Under the pieces are notes generated by a model. That model was not told where the DNA came from and ran no database searches. It was given only the letters and a program-made list of their open reading frames with translations. Below are positions 27,643 to 37,166 of a DNA stretch of 60,063 bases, piece after piece. The stretch is taken from positions 1-60,063 of the forward strand of contig NZ_QUBS01000072.1 in the NCBI RefSeq assembly GCF_003390925.1, in the 5' to 3' direction. A program made the translations under genes and the position numbers. The DNA comes from Trinickia diaoshuihuensis. GTDB lineage: Bacteria > Pseudomonadota > Gammaproteobacteria > Burkholderiales > Burkholderiaceae. Positions within the stretch are counted from its first letter, which is position 1. Every line of letters begins with the position of its first letter.

Positions 27643-28023
27643 GTCGAGTTATTCCTTCTATTGATACTGGAGCGTGTGCGAACGATCGGGTCTGAAGCCT
27701 CAGGCCCGGCAGCGCATGGACGGCACGCGGCGCCGCGCTGCGCGCGCCATGATATGCCGATGCGGCAAGCTTTGCCGAACCTTCGGCGAACGTCGCCCAT
27801 CGCCGGCCGCAGCAAACGCTTGGCCGGTTGGCCAGCGTTGCAAGGAACCCTGCGCGGCGCCCCGGCGATGCACTACACTTTGTGCAGTCGTCCGACGAAT
27901 GCATGGAGTCTCGCTTGCGGTGCTCGCCACGTGACGGCCGAGGCGCGCAAGGCACGAGGAACTGCGCGGCGTCAGCCGGTGTCGGAGCTTTTTCGCGTGT
28001 CCACTGCGTGAGGAGCGTCATAG
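27643..28023. other. Intergenic region between divergent DUF1993 and S53 peptidase genes
   Basis: No frame here has a convincing start site. Upstream sequence for both neighbouring genes lies here, so their promoters should be inside it. I see no strong inverted repeat or clear sigma70 pair; CACTACACTTTGTGCAG near 27870 is a short AT-richer patch that might be a -10 region for the peptidase gene. Confidence 0.3.
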
Positions 28024-29637
28024 ATGACCAAAGCGAGACAGCAGCTCGCCGGTAGCGAGCGTGCGGCAGTTGAGGATTCGAAGTGCCTCGGGCCTATCGA
28101 CCCGAAGGAGACGTTGAGCGTTGTCGTTACGCTGCGCCGGCCGGGCGGGCGCAATTTGGAAGAGTTCGCCCAGCGCGTCGCAAGCGGGCAGGAGGCACAG
28201 CCGCTTTCGCGCGAAGCCTTCGCGCAACGTTTCGCGGTCGCGCCGGAAGACCTCGCCAAGCTCGAGGCGTTCGCGCGCGAATACGGTCTCACGATCGCGC
28301 GGCAGGACCTCGCGGCCGCCAAGGTCGTGCTTTCCGGCACGGCCGAGCATTTCCAAGCGGCGTTCGGCGTCGAATTGTCCCATTACGAGCACCCGCGATT
28401 CGGCCGGTTCCGCGGTCGCACCGGCTGCATCACGATTCCGGCGGAAATCGCCGATGTCGTCACCGCCGTGCTGGGGCTCGACAATCGTCCGCAAGCCCGC
28501 CCGCATTTCCGGCTGCGCACGGAGCAGGGCCCGATCGTCGCGCGCGCCGCCGCGCAGGCGTTCACGCCGGTACAACTGGCGGCGCTCTACGATTTCCCCG
28601 ACGGCGATGGAGCCGGGCAATGTATCGGCCTGATCGAGTTGGGCGGCGGCTACAGCGAGCAGGATCTGTCGGCGTACTTCAGCCGTCTCGGGGTGCCGGC
28701 GCCGCAAGTTTTATCCGTTCCCGTCGATGGGGCGCGCAATAGCCCGACAGGCGATCCGAGCGGCCCCGACGGTGAGGTGACGCTCGACGTCGAGATTGCG
28801 GGCGCGGTCGCGCCGAAAGCGAAAATCGCCGTCTACTTCGCGCCCAATAGCGACGCCGGCTTCGTCGATGCCGTTTCGCAGGCGTTGCACGATTCCGCGA
28901 ACCAGCCGTCGGTGTTGTCGATCAGTTGGGGAGGTCCCGAAAGCGCGTGGACCGACCAGGCGATCGCGAGCTTCAACGACACGCTGCAATCGGCTATCGC
29001 GCTCGGCGTGACGATTTGCGCCGCCTCTGGCGATAGCGGTTCGAGCGACGGTTCGCCGGGCGGTGGGGACGACGTGGATTTCCCCGCGTCCAGCCCTTAC
29101 GTGCTTGCCTGCGGGGGCACGCGCCTGAGCGCGAAACCTGGCGGCGCGGCGATCGCGAGCGAAGTCGTTTGGAACGACGGCGCGGGCGGCGGTGCAACGG
29201 GCGGCGGCATCAGCGCCCGCTTCGCGTTGCCGGCTTGGCAGCAAGGGTTGCGCGCGGTGCGTGTAGATGGCCCGCCTGTCTCGCTCGCGAACCGCGGCGT
29301 GCCCGATGTTGCCGCCGATGCCTCGCCGGCCTCGGGTTATGAGGTGTTGATCGACGGGCAGTCCATGCCGGTCGGCGGCACGAGTGCCGTCGCACCGCTG
29401 TTCGCGGCACTGGTGGCCCGCATCAACGCGATCGCCGGGAAGCCGGCGGGGTTCGTCAACCAAAAGTTCTACGGCGCCTCGAACGCATTCAACGACATCA
29501 CATCCGGCAACAACGGTACCTATGCTGCCGCGACCGGATGGGATGCCTGTACGGGGCTCGGCAGTCCCAAGGGGCGTGCGCTCGCTGCCGCGCTCGGCGC
29601 GCCGCAGGGAGCGGCTTCGGGCGGCGGCGCGCAATAG
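28024..29637 (+). CDS. S53 family (sedolisin/kumamolisin-like) serine-carboxyl peptidase
   Basis: 537 residues. Residues 1-175 are the pro-domain (ETLSVVVTLRRPGGRNLEEF, FQAAFGVELSHYEHPRFGRF), followed by the catalytic domain with the sedolisin set: Glu251 and Asp255 in GEVTLDVEIAG, the oxyanion Asp337 in ASGDSGSSDG, and the nucleophile Ser454 in VGGTSAVAPLFAAL. The calcium site is in FNDITSGNNGTYAAATGWDA. Such enzymes are secreted acid peptidases that remove their own pro-part. No signal peptide is visible, which is also the case for kumamolisin. An S10 peptidase gene follows in the same direction, so the two may form a digestive or nutrient-scavenging operon. Confidence 0.92.
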   Translation: MTKARQQLAGSERAAVEDSKCLGPIDPKETLSVVVTLRRPGGRNLEEFAQRVASGQEAQPLSREAFAQRFAVAPEDLAKLEAFAREYGLTIARQDLAAAKVVLSGTAEHFQAAFGVELSHYEHPRFGRFRGRTGCITIPAEIADVVTAVLGLDNRPQARPHFRLRTEQGPIVARAAAQAFTPVQLAALYDFPDGDGAGQCIGLIELGGGYSEQDLSAYFSRLGVPAPQVLSVPVDGARNSPTGDPSGPDGEVTLDVEIAGAVAPKAKIAVYFAPNSDAGFVDAVSQALHDSANQPSVLSISWGGPESAWTDQAIASFNDTLQSAIALGVTICAASGDSGSSDGSPGGGDDVDFPASSPYVLACGGTRLSAKPGGAAIASEVVWNDGAGGGATGGGISARFALPAWQQGLRAVRVDGPPVSLANRGVPDVAADASPASGYEVLIDGQSMPVGGTSAVAPLFAALVARINAIAGKPAGFVNQKFYGASNAFNDITSGNNGTYAAATGWDACTGLGSPKGRALAAALGAPQGAASGGGAQ

Positions 29638-29644
29638 CGCGGAG

Positions 29645-29761
29645 ATGGCCCGGGGAGCGGTCACGATTATCGCCGGCGCGCTTCGGGGGGCGCAGGCATA
29701 TCAGCAGCAGTTCGTCAACGCGGCCATGCGTGCGCTCGGACCGCACGCCGGCCATTACTGA
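29645..29761 (+). CDS. Possible 38-residue small protein between two peptidase genes
   Basis: A short frame from ATG 29645 encodes MARGAVTIIAGALRGAQAYQ and 18 more residues ending GPHAGHY. It ends 13 bases before the S10 start. The codons are GC3-rich and the N-terminal half could form an amphipathic helix. However, GGAG abuts the ATG, leaving no normal Shine-Dalgarno spacing, and no family is recognisable. It could be a small protein of the operon or chance. The position between two co-directional peptidases is the only reason to list it. Confidence 0.3.
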   Translation: MARGAVTIIAGALRGAQAYQQQFVNAAMRALGPHAGHY

Positions 29762-29774
29762 TGGAGCGAGTACG

Positions 29775-31430
29775 ATGAATTCCGATACCGGCAGCCCGCA
29801 ATCGTCTCACAATGCTCACGCGCCGTCGCCGGGCAGGGCCTCGATGCCGCAAGTATTCCTTCGCCAACAGGACGATCAACCGTTCCAGGACGACGTCGCT
29901 TACGGCAACGGGCCCGACGATTTCGTGACCGACACGAGCGAAGCCGCGGCCATCACGCATCACACCATCACGATCGACGGCCGAAAGATCGCGTACACGG
30001 CAACGGCGGGCCACCTCGTCACGGTCGACGAATCCAGCTCGAAGCCGAACGCGAAGATGTTCTACGTCGCATTCACCGAAGACAACCAAACGGAAGAGAC
30101 GCGTCCGGTTACGTTTTTCTATAACGGCGGTCCGGGCTCGTCTTCCGTCTTCGTGCTGCTCGGCTCGTTCGCGCCGAAGCGGATCAAGACCTCGATGCCG
30201 GGCTTTACGCCGCCCGCGCCGTATTCGCTCGAGGACAATCCCGACAGCCTGCTCGATCGAAGCGATCTCGTGTTCATCAATCCGGTTGGAACCGGGTATT
30301 CCGCCGCCATTGCACCGCACAAGAACCGCGATTTTTGGGGCGTCGATCAAGACGCGCGCTCGATCAAGCAATTCATCAAGCGCTTTTTGACGAAGAACAA
30401 CCGGTGGAATTCGCCCAAGTATCTGTTCGGCGAGTCTTACGGTACGGCGCGCAGTTGCGTGCTGGCCTATATGCTTCATGAAGACGGTATCGATCTGAAC
30501 GGCGTGACGTTGCAGTCGTCGATCCTCGATTACACGCAGGCGGGCAATCCCGTCGGCGCATTGCCGACGGCCGCGGCCGACGCGTGGTACCACAAGCGGC
30601 TCGGCGTGGCGCCCACCCCGGCCGATCTCGGCGCGTTCGTCGAGGAGGTCGCGCAATTCGCGCGGACCGATTACATCGCCGCGTTGCGCAAGTTCCCGCA
30701 AACGGACGACGCCGTCGTCGAAAAGCTATCGCAGTACACGGGTATCGATAAAACGACATTGCTGGCATGGAGTCTCGATATCGCGGGCTACGATAGCCGC
30801 GGCAATTCATTGTTCTTGACGACGCTGCTCAAATCGAAGGGCGTTGCGCTCGGTGCTTATGACGGACGCGTCACGGCCATCGACACGGGTATCGCCGGCC
30901 AGATCGATCCGAACTCGGGCGGTAACGATCCGACGATGACGGCGGTGTCGGGCGTGTATACGACCATGTGGAACGAGTACTTGAACGAGCAATTGAAGTA
31001 CACCTCGACATCCTCGTTCACCGACCTGAATGACCAGGCCTTCCAAAACTGGGACTTCGGTCACATCGATCCGACGGGGGCGCAAAAGGGCAAAGATGCC
31101 CAGGGCAACATTATTCTTTACACCGCGGGCGATCTGGCCGCCGTCATGGCGCTCAACGTCGATCTGAAAGTGTTGTCGGCCAACGGCTTTTACGACTTCG
31201 TCACGCCGTTTTATCAAACCGTACTCGACCTGCAACAGATGCCGCTCATCGAGCAAACCGTGCGGAACAACTTGTCGGCGCGCTTTTATCCGTCCGGTCA
31301 CATGGTCTACCTCGACGGCGGTTCGCGTACGGCATTGAAGGCCGATCTCGCGAAGATGTACGACACGGTCGGCGCCGACGCGCCGGCGATGGCGCGCGTG
31401 CGGACGTTGCAGCAGCGGCATCGCGTCTGA
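29775..31430 (+). CDS. S10 family serine carboxypeptidase
   Basis: 551 residues from ATG 29775. S10 landmarks are YNGGPGSSSVF, the nucleophile in LFGESYGTAR (Ser221), the acid Asp474 in NGFYDFVTPFY and His509 in YPSGHMVYLDGG. It lies in an alpha/beta-hydrolase frame and is a carboxypeptidase active at low pH. There is no N-terminal signal; the first 60 residues are polar and low complexity (TGSPQSSHNAHAPSPGRASM). In fungi and some bacteria S10 and S53 enzymes work together on peptides, and here their genes are neighbours. The operon ends at the strong terminator at 31457. Confidence 0.92.
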   Translation: MNSDTGSPQSSHNAHAPSPGRASMPQVFLRQQDDQPFQDDVAYGNGPDDFVTDTSEAAAITHHTITIDGRKIAYTATAGHLVTVDESSSKPNAKMFYVAFTEDNQTEETRPVTFFYNGGPGSSSVFVLLGSFAPKRIKTSMPGFTPPAPYSLEDNPDSLLDRSDLVFINPVGTGYSAAIAPHKNRDFWGVDQDARSIKQFIKRFLTKNNRWNSPKYLFGESYGTARSCVLAYMLHEDGIDLNGVTLQSSILDYTQAGNPVGALPTAAADAWYHKRLGVAPTPADLGAFVEEVAQFARTDYIAALRKFPQTDDAVVEKLSQYTGIDKTTLLAWSLDIAGYDSRGNSLFLTTLLKSKGVALGAYDGRVTAIDTGIAGQIDPNSGGNDPTMTAVSGVYTTMWNEYLNEQLKYTSTSSFTDLNDQAFQNWDFGHIDPTGAQKGKDAQGNIILYTAGDLAAVMALNVDLKVLSANGFYDFVTPFYQTVLDLQQMPLIEQTVRNNLSARFYPSGHMVYLDGGSRTALKADLAKMYDTVGADAPAMARVRTLQQRHRV

Positions 31431-31456
31431 CGGCGCCCAGCGCATCGCGGTTTAGG

Positions 31457-31489
31457 GGCGGCGGCACCCGACAGGGCCCGCCGCCTTTT
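31457..31489 (+). terminator. Rho-independent terminator after the S10 peptidase gene
   Basis: GGCGGCGG (31457-31464) pairs with CCGCCGCC (31478-31485), and inside it CCC pairs with GGG around GACA. The stem is followed by TTTTACTTTTTC. This is a classical GC-rich hairpin with a T-tract 27 bases after the peptidase stop codon. Confidence 0.85.
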
Positions 31490-31733
31490 ACTTTTTCTCC
31501 TCGAACTTGCATAGGAGGCATTACGAATCGTCATCCGAATCGCGGTTCCATCTACGGTTAAATTAAATCTAGCAAGAGCGGGCACGCCTATTGCTTATGC
31601 TGTGCCCGCTATGTCCAAGGATCATGGCAGAATTGGCGTGCAACGCGCCGTCGGCAGCACCGCGGAAACACGGTTTTCGCTCGCGGCCGAGGGGCTTGCC
31701 GCGCCCACGACAACCGTAAGGAGGATTCAGTCC
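31490..31733. promoter_or_regulatory. Leader region of the H-NS-like gene
   Basis: About 245 bases between the terminator and the H-NS-like start, AT-rich at 31500-31600 (for example GGTTAAATTAAATCTAGCAAG) and GC-rich after. The AT-rich tract is the likely promoter and a plausible self-binding site for an H-NS-type protein. AAGGAGG at about 31720 is a very strong ribosome binding site in front of the GTG start at 31734. Confidence 0.35.
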
Positions 31734-32021
31734 GTGGCGACGTACAAGGAATTGCTAGCAAGAAAACAAGAACTCGACGCCGAGATCGAACGCGCGCGTC
31801 AGGCGGAGGCGCAAGTCGCCTTGGCGAACGTGCGCGAAACCATCGCCGCATTTGGGTTCACCGCGGACGATTTATTCGGCACGCGCCGCAAGTCGCGCGG
31901 CGCGTCGAGCGGCGCACCGCGTTTTCGTCACCCGGAAACAGGCGAAACGTGGGGTGGACGGGGCCCGCGTCCTCGTTGGCTGAAGGGCAAGGATCCGGAG
32001 CAATTCCGAATTAAAGACTAA
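31734..32021 (+). CDS. H-NS-family histone-like protein
   Basis: 95 residues from GTG 31734, set by AAGGAGG 9 bases upstream; a longer frame back to 31602 has no ribosome binding site. The N-terminal half is a coiled coil (VATYKELLARKQELDAEIER). The C-terminal DNA-binding part has the H-NS core ETWGGRGPRPRWLKG preceded by FRHPETG. These small proteins coat AT-rich and foreign DNA and silence it. In Burkholderia several copies exist per genome. Its place just before an RstAB-like two-component system may be accidental. Confidence 0.9.
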   Translation: MATYKELLARKQELDAEIERARQAEAQVALANVRETIAAFGFTADDLFGTRRKSRGASSGAPRFRHPETGETWGGRGPRPRWLKGKDPEQFRIKD

Positions 32022-32138
32022 GCAGTCCGGGGCTGACTAACCGCGCGGCCGACGGTAAAATTGCGCCTTGTTTCTCGTAAGTTTTTCCGGCCGACGTTTG
32101 GCCGTCGATAACAAGACCAGACCTCGAGCCGCGCCGTC

Positions 32139-32846
32139 ATGTCTCATTCCATTTTGCTCGTCGAGGACGACGCTCGTCTGTCCTCGCTCGTCGCAGGATA
32201 TTTACGCAAGCACGGTTATGACGTTCGCACCGTCTTGCACGGTAACGAAGCGGTGCCGGCAATCGTCGAGTACCGCCCCCATCTCGTCGTACTCGACATC
32301 AATCTGCCCGGAAAAGACGGCTTCGCGATTTTGCGCGAGGCGCGCGAGCGTTTCGACGGCGTGATCATCATGGTCACGGCGCGCGACGATCAATTCGACG
32401 AGGTGCTGGGCCTCGAGTTCGGCGCCGACGATTATGTTCACAAGCCCGTCGAACCGCGCGTGTTGCTCGCTCGCGTCAAGGCCCAGTTGCGCCGGGCGCC
32501 CGGCCGCGGCGGCGATGCCGGCGAGCAGCCGGAGTCGTACCGGTTCGGCAAGTTCGAGATCAGCCGGACCACGCGCGCGGTGGTGTTGCCCGACGGCAGC
32601 ACGCCCGAGTTGACCTCGGCCGAATTCGATTTGCTGTGGGCGCTCGTGCGCAACGCGGGCGAGGTGGCGAGCCGCGACGACTTGCTGCGCGAATTGCGCG
32701 GTATCGGTTTCGACGGCTTGGACCGCACCGTGGATGGTTGTATCTCGCGGCTACGGCGCAAGCTCGGTGACGATGCCACCAATCCGCAACGGATCAAAAC
32801 CGTGCGCGGCAAGGGCTATCAGTTCAGCAAGGTCGTCTGGGAATGA
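32139..32846 (+). CDS. rstA: OmpR-family response regulator, RstA-like
   Basis: 235 residues. The receiver domain is at residues 1-120 with the acidic pocket in LLVEDDARL and phospho-acceptor Asp53 in VVLDINLPGKDGF, then LGLEFGADDYVHKPVEPRVLLARV, typical of RstA. The winged-helix effector is at 135-235 (SAEFDLLWALVRNAGEVASR, RTVDGCISRLRRKLGD, KTVRGKGYQF). It overlaps the kinase gene by 4 bases (ATGA), so the pair is translated together. Target genes cannot be told; in enterobacteria RstA acts on acid-stress and anaerobic genes. Confidence 0.9.
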   Translation: MSHSILLVEDDARLSSLVAGYLRKHGYDVRTVLHGNEAVPAIVEYRPHLVVLDINLPGKDGFAILREARERFDGVIIMVTARDDQFDEVLGLEFGADDYVHKPVEPRVLLARVKAQLRRAPGRGGDAGEQPESYRFGKFEISRTTRAVVLPDGSTPELTSAEFDLLWALVRNAGEVASRDDLLRELRGIGFDGLDRTVDGCISRLRRKLGDDATNPQRIKTVRGKGYQFSKVVWE

Positions 32847-33976
32847 CGGCGGCCTCCGCGCGCGTGGGCGCCTCTTTGTCGGCGTATCGATACTGCCGGT
32901 GGCGTTGGCTGCGCTTTCGCCGCGCATGGACCGATACGCGCGCCGATCGCATCCCGAACTGGTCGAAACTCTATCTGCGGGCTTATCTGCATGTGCTCGC
33001 CCTCGTGCTCGCGGTGGTCGCGGCCGTGCTCGCCATGCTGGCGTCCACGCTCGGCCTGGGCGTGCTGCGCCAGGCCGTCGCGGCGCTGCCCGGCGGGCTC
33101 TTGCCGATGGGCGGCTTTGCCTGTCTGGCGACGGCTTATGCCACGTATTGCTGGATCCGGCCGGTTTGGCTCGATCTCGTGATGGTCCGCGAACGTGCAA
33201 TCGATTTCACGGGAGGCCGCTTCAATACCCGGGCGCGCGAATCGCATAGCGTCTTCATCGGACCGCTCGCGCGGACGCTGAACGCGTTGGCCGAACGCAT
33301 GGAGCGGCTGATTGCCGCGCAGCGCGATCTCACCAACGGGATCTCGCACGAGTTGCGCACGCCGCTAGCGCGCACGCGCTTCGCGCTCGAGGTCTTGCGC
33401 GAGCCGGGCTCGGCGGCCGAATATGAAAGCGCCATTGCGAGCATCGAGCAAGACGTCACCGAGCTCGATGAGCTTATCGATATGAGCCTCACCTACGCGC
33501 GGCTCGAATACAGTTCGCTGCAGTCGAATCTGGAGCCCACGCCGCTTGCCGCGTGGATCGAGGCTCAGGTGCGCGATTCGGCCGTGCTCCACGCGGATAA
33601 GGCGGTGACGGTGACGATCGACTTGGATCGCCAAGTGCGCGTGGCGATGGACAAGCGCCTGATGTCGTACGCGATTCGCAACCTGCTGCGCAATGCCGGT
33701 AAGTACGCGCGCTCGACCATCGATATCCGGCTTGCGATTGCTCACGGCAACGTCTCGATCGCCGTCGAGGACGACGGTCCGGGGGTATCGGCGGCCGAGC
33801 GCGAGCGGATCTTCGACGCGTTCGTGCGGCTCGACCGTCACACGGGCGGCTACGGCCTCGGACTCGCGATCACGCGCCAAGTGCTGCATGCTCATAACGG
33901 ACGCATTGCCGCCGCCGATCCTCGGGTGCTGTCCGGCGCGCGTTTCGAGTTGAGTTGGCCCGCGGGCCAAGCGTGA
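32843..33976 (+). CDS. rstB: Sensor histidine kinase, RstB-like
   Basis: 377 residues. There are two membrane segments (LHVLALVLAVVAAVLAMLAS at about 50-70, and about 85-112), but almost no periplasmic loop between them, so the stimulus is probably sensed in or at the membrane. Then come a HAMP-like linker, His169 in NGISHELRTPLARTRFALEV, and the ATPase with NLLRNAGKYARS, VEDDGPGVSAAERERIF and GGYGLGLAI. It phosphorylates the RstA-like regulator encoded immediately upstream. It is convergent with the frameshifted hybrid kinase gene and ends 10 bases before its stop. Confidence 0.88.
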   Translation: MTAASARVGASLSAYRYCRWRWLRFRRAWTDTRADRIPNWSKLYLRAYLHVLALVLAVVAAVLAMLASTLGLGVLRQAVAALPGGLLPMGGFACLATAYATYCWIRPVWLDLVMVRERAIDFTGGRFNTRARESHSVFIGPLARTLNALAERMERLIAAQRDLTNGISHELRTPLARTRFALEVLREPGSAAEYESAIASIEQDVTELDELIDMSLTYARLEYSSLQSNLEPTPLAAWIEAQVRDSAVLHADKAVTVTIDLDRQVRVAMDKRLMSYAIRNLLRNAGKYARSTIDIRLAIAHGNVSIAVEDDGPGVSAAERERIFDAFVRLDRHTGGYGLGLAITRQVLHAHNGRIAAADPRVLSGARFELSWPAGQA

Positions 33977-33986
33977 CGCGAGCGAG

Positions 33987-36230
33987 TCAGTTCGGCCGTT
34001 CAACGTCCACCGCGAGCGTCATGGTTCGCACGAGGTCGATCGTACGGCGGTACGATGCGTCGAACCGTGCGGCAAGCTGCGCGAGCGTGTCGGGTTCGCT
34101 GCCCGGCCCCTGCGCTTCGATTTCGGCGCACAGGTCTCCGAGCGGCAGGGCGCCGATCGAACGCGATGACGATTTCAGCTTATGGGCGATCGCGGCCGCT
34201 TCCGATCCGCGGCCGGTGCTCAAGCGGGCACGCAATTGACCGGCGAGTTCGGATGAGCATTCGACATACTCGGCCAGCAGCGCTTGCACGGTCTCCACGT
34301 CGTCGCCGACGATTTCCTTCAATATGCCGATGTCGACGATCGACTGCTCTGCGCCCGGCTGCGCCTCGGGCGGGGCGCTGGCCGTCGTCGCCTCGATGCG
34401 CGGGGCGGCGCGCAAAGGGCTCGTCCATTGCGCCAACGCGTGGGCGAGCAGATCCAGCTTGAGCGGCTTCGTGAGGTAGTCGTCGATGCCGAGCGCCTTT
34501 GCGCGGTTCGCCTCGCCGGTGATGGCGTTGGCCGTCAATGCGACGATCGGCACGCGAGCGCGCGGATCGATCGCCTCTTCGGCGCGGATCGCTTGAGCGA
34601 GTTCGTAGCCGTCGCGCCTGGGCATATGCAAGTCGGTCAGCACCAGCGTGTACGTTTTCGCTCGCCACATATCGAGCGCCTCTTCGCCGTCCACGGCCAT
34701 ATCCGCGGCATAGCCGAGCAGGGACAGTTGCCGTGAAATCACGCGGCGATTGACCTCGTCGTCTTCCGCGACGAGCAGCGTGACGCCCTCGTTTGCCTGC
34801 GCAGGCGCCAGCGCGTCGTCGCCGTCTTGCGCGCGGGCGAGCGTGCCGGTATCGGCGCGGCCCGCCGCTAGAGCGACGGCGTCGATGAGCACGCGGCGCC
34901 GTAGCGCCTGCGCCCCGATCGAGACGGTATTGGCCGTGCGCGTCATCAACATGACGCCGCGCGGCGCCGCGATCAATACGTTGCCGATGAGCGCGGCGGC
35001 TTCGCGCGAAGCGCTCGGCGCGACCGCGTCGAGCGGGCAGTGCGCATCGTGCACGAGCACGCGCGGGCCTTCGGCGCGCGCCAGGGCTTGCCGCGCGTCG
35101 TACGCATCCGCCGCGATCTCCACGGTTGCGCCTGCGTGACGCAAATAATCGGCCGTGTCGTCGCAGCGCCAGTCGTGCGATGCAACGACGACGCATGCGA
35201 GTCCGGACAGATCCGCTAGCTTGCGCGCCTGCGCGTCCTCGACGCGATGCAGGGGCAGCTCGACGCTAAATACCGAGCCGCGTCCGGGTTCGCTTCTCAC
35301 CGTCAATTCGCCGCCCATCAGCGACACGAGCCGCCGGCAAATCGCAAGACCGAGGCCCGTGCCGCCGAAGCGACGCGTGGTCGAGGCCTCGGCCTGGTTG
35401 AACGGCTGGAACAGCTTGGCAATCGTCTCGGCGGTCATGCCGATGCCGTTGTCGCTGATCTCGAACCGAACCGCGGGCGTATCGCCCGCGACGAGCGTCG
35501 CGCGCAGGCCGACGCTGCCTTGCACTGCGCTGCGGCCCGCCGAGAACTTGATTGCATTTCCCACGAGGTTATAGAGGATCTCGCGCAGCCGCGTGTCGTC
35601 GAACATCGCGCTGGACGGCAGGTCAGGCGACACGTAGGTGCGCAAGGCGACGCCGCGCGCATCGGCCACGGTCGCAAGCGACGACGCCATGCTGTCGACG
35701 ACGTCCTCGATCGACGTGGGGACGCAATCGATCTGCAGCTTGCCGGCCTCGATTTTGGAGAAATCGAGAATGTCGTCGATGATCTTGAGCAGCGCCGACG
35801 CGCAATCGCGTATCGTGCAGACCATCTCCTTTTGATCGGCCGGCAAAGTCGAGCGCGTCAACACCTCGGCCATGCCGATCACCCCGTTCATCGGCGTGCG
35901 GATCTCATGGCTCATCGTTGCCAGGAACGCGCTTTTCGCACGCGATGCCGCTTCCGCGTCGGCACGCGCTTGTTCGAGTTGCGCTCCCTTGGCGATCTCC
36001 CGATCGTGCGCGGCGGCGACGTTCAGCAGCAGCGACTTCGTGCGCTTTTCGGTCGCGAGGATCAATACGGTCAGCAGCACCGCGGCCGCGAGCAGCAACA
36101 GGCTGCGCGTTTGCCAAGCGGCGAGATATTCGTTCGTGGAATAGCCGACGGCCACCGCGAGCGGATAATCGCTCAACGTTCGATAGCTGATGATCGAATC
36201 GCGGCTGTCGATGAACGAGCTCGTGTGCAA
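33987..36230 (-). CDS. C-terminal frame of the hybrid kinase: HisKA-HATPase-REC-REC-Hpt
   Basis: The second open frame of the split kinase gene, 747 residues from the first ATG after the frameshift. It keeps the second membrane helix ([16 protein letters not shown]), phospho-acceptor His in [15 protein letters not shown], the ATPase, a first receiver-like domain without the normal acidic pocket ([20 protein letters not shown]), a canonical receiver ([20 protein letters not shown]) and the Hpt domain at the C-terminus. If translated by itself it would be a membrane kinase without its periplasmic sensor. The true in-frame part extends upstream of this ATG to about 36330. Confidence 0.6.
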   Translation of the reverse strand: MHTSSFIDSRDSIISYRTLSDYPLAVAVGYSTNEYLAAWQTRSLLLLAAAVLLTVLILATEKRTKSLLLNVAAAHDREIAKGAQLEQARADAEAASRAKSAFLATMSHEIRTPMNGVIGMAEVLTRSTLPADQKEMVCTIRDCASALLKIIDDILDFSKIEAGKLQIDCVPTSIEDVVDSMASSLATVADARGVALRTYVSPDLPSSAMFDDTRLREILYNLVGNAIKFSAGRSAVQGSVGLRATLVAGDTPAVRFEISDNGIGMTAETIAKLFQPFNQAEASTTRRFGGTGLGLAICRRLVSLMGGELTVRSEPGRGSVFSVELPLHRVEDAQARKLADLSGLACVVVASHDWRCDDTADYLRHAGATVEIAADAYDARQALARAEGPRVLVHDAHCPLDAVAPSASREAAALIGNVLIAAPRGVMLMTRTANTVSIGAQALRRRVLIDAVALAAGRADTGTLARAQDGDDALAPAQANEGVTLLVAEDDEVNRRVISRQLSLLGYAADMAVDGEEALDMWRAKTYTLVLTDLHMPRRDGYELAQAIRAEEAIDPRARVPIVALTANAITGEANRAKALGIDDYLTKPLKLDLLAHALAQWTSPLRAAPRIEATTASAPPEAQPGAEQSIVDIGILKEIVGDDVETVQALLAEYVECSSELAGQLRARLSTGRGSEAAAIAHKLKSSSRSIGALPLGDLCAEIEAQGPGSEPDTLAQLAARFDASYRRTIDLVRTMTLAVDVERPN

Positions 36231-37000
36231 GTCGCCCGAACGCGAGTGCGCCAGCGCACGGCGCAGCGGATCGTTCCGCGGCAGCTCGGCGCCGACGGCC
36301 CGGTCGCGGCCCGAGCGCAGCGCGCGCAGGAGTAGTCGTTCGTGCCGACGACGGCGACCACGCCGTCTCGGCCGATCCGCAGTCCGTTATACAGCTCGGT
36401 GAAGTAGCTCGGATCCACCGACACGACGACGACGCCCAGGAAGCGTCCGTCGAGCGAACTGATCCGTTGCGAAAGCTGCAGCGATGTCTTACCGCTGATG
36501 CGGCCCACGATCGGGCGGCCGATCATGAGTGCGTTGCTCGTATCGTGCAGGTGGATGCGGAAGTGCTCGCGGTCGGACAAGTTGATCGGCGTGAAGCCGG
36601 GTACGGTCGACGCGCGCAAATAGCCTTGCGAGTCGATCACGGCGACCTGCACGAAAACGTCGAGCTTGAGCAGTCCCGAGCTGACGTAATAGGCGAGCGG
36701 GATCGAGACCCCGTCGTTTTGCACTTGCCACGATACGAGCGCGGCGACCTGTTCCGCCTCGCGTATGACGCGAACGGTATGAGCGGCCAGGGCATCGGCG
36801 AGCGCGGTCGCGCCCGCGCGGGCGCTGCGCATCTCGGCGTTCGCGTCCCACATCGTCAGTGCGCCGAGCGCCAGCCATAACGATGCGATCAGCAGCAGCG
36901 TTTGCAGCTTGACGTGAACGAATCGCTTGCGCAACGAATTCGGTGACGGATCGATGGCGGGTGTATGCGAAAGGTGGGAAGTGTCGAGCGCAGCGTCCAT
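36173..37000 (-). CDS. N-terminal frame of the hybrid kinase: periplasmic sensor half
   Basis: The first open frame of the split kinase gene. Residues 1-222 are genuine: a polar cytoplasmic start, a membrane helix ([20 protein letters not shown]), and a periplasmic Cache-like sensor ([59 protein letters not shown]). After TNDY the sequence turns into Arg/Cys-rich nonsense ([19 protein letters not shown]), a sign of reading in the wrong frame, and stops at 36173. Alone it would be a one-helix sensor fragment. Confidence 0.6.
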   Translation of the reverse strand: MDAALDTSHLSHTPAIDPSPNSLRKRFVHVKLQTLLLIASLWLALGALTMWDANAEMRSARAGATALADALAAHTVRVIREAEQVAALVSWQVQNDGVSIPLAYYVSSGLLKLDVFVQVAVIDSQGYLRASTVPGFTPINLSDREHFRIHLHDTSNALMIGRPIVGRISGKTSLQLSQRISSLDGRFLGVVVVSVDPSYFTELYNGLRIGRDGVVAVVGTNDYSCARCARAATGPSAPSCRGTIRCAVRWRTRVRATCTRARSSTAAIRSSAIER

Positions 37001-37166
37001 GTTCGACTCGAGGCGATAGTCAGCCGGAACAGGGCGTATTTCGCCCCAATGATCCGGACTACGGCGCCGTCCGGAAAAACTTCATACGGATTGTTACGGG
37101 GAGGCCGTATTCGAGATTGACGTGGATCAAAAAACGCGCGTACGCCGCGTGACCGGACTGTTTAAT

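Larger units (their letters stand above)
33987..37000 (-). pseudogene. Hybrid sensor histidine kinase gene with a single-base frameshift
   Basis: Two frames together give a complete hybrid kinase of about 1004 residues. The layout is an N-terminal membrane helix, a periplasmic sensor of the double-Cache type (to about residue 300), a second membrane helix, HisKA ([13 protein letters not shown]), HATPase ([19 protein letters not shown]), a degenerate receiver, a canonical receiver ([16 protein letters not shown]) and an Hpt domain ([14 protein letters not shown]). Near 36330 the frame is lost: restoring one base (a G on the plus strand in CAGGAGTAGTC) turns [11 protein letters not shown] into [13 protein letters not shown] and joins both halves. 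There is no other damage, so this is a recent mutation, a phase-variable state or a sequencing error. Confidence 0.75.
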
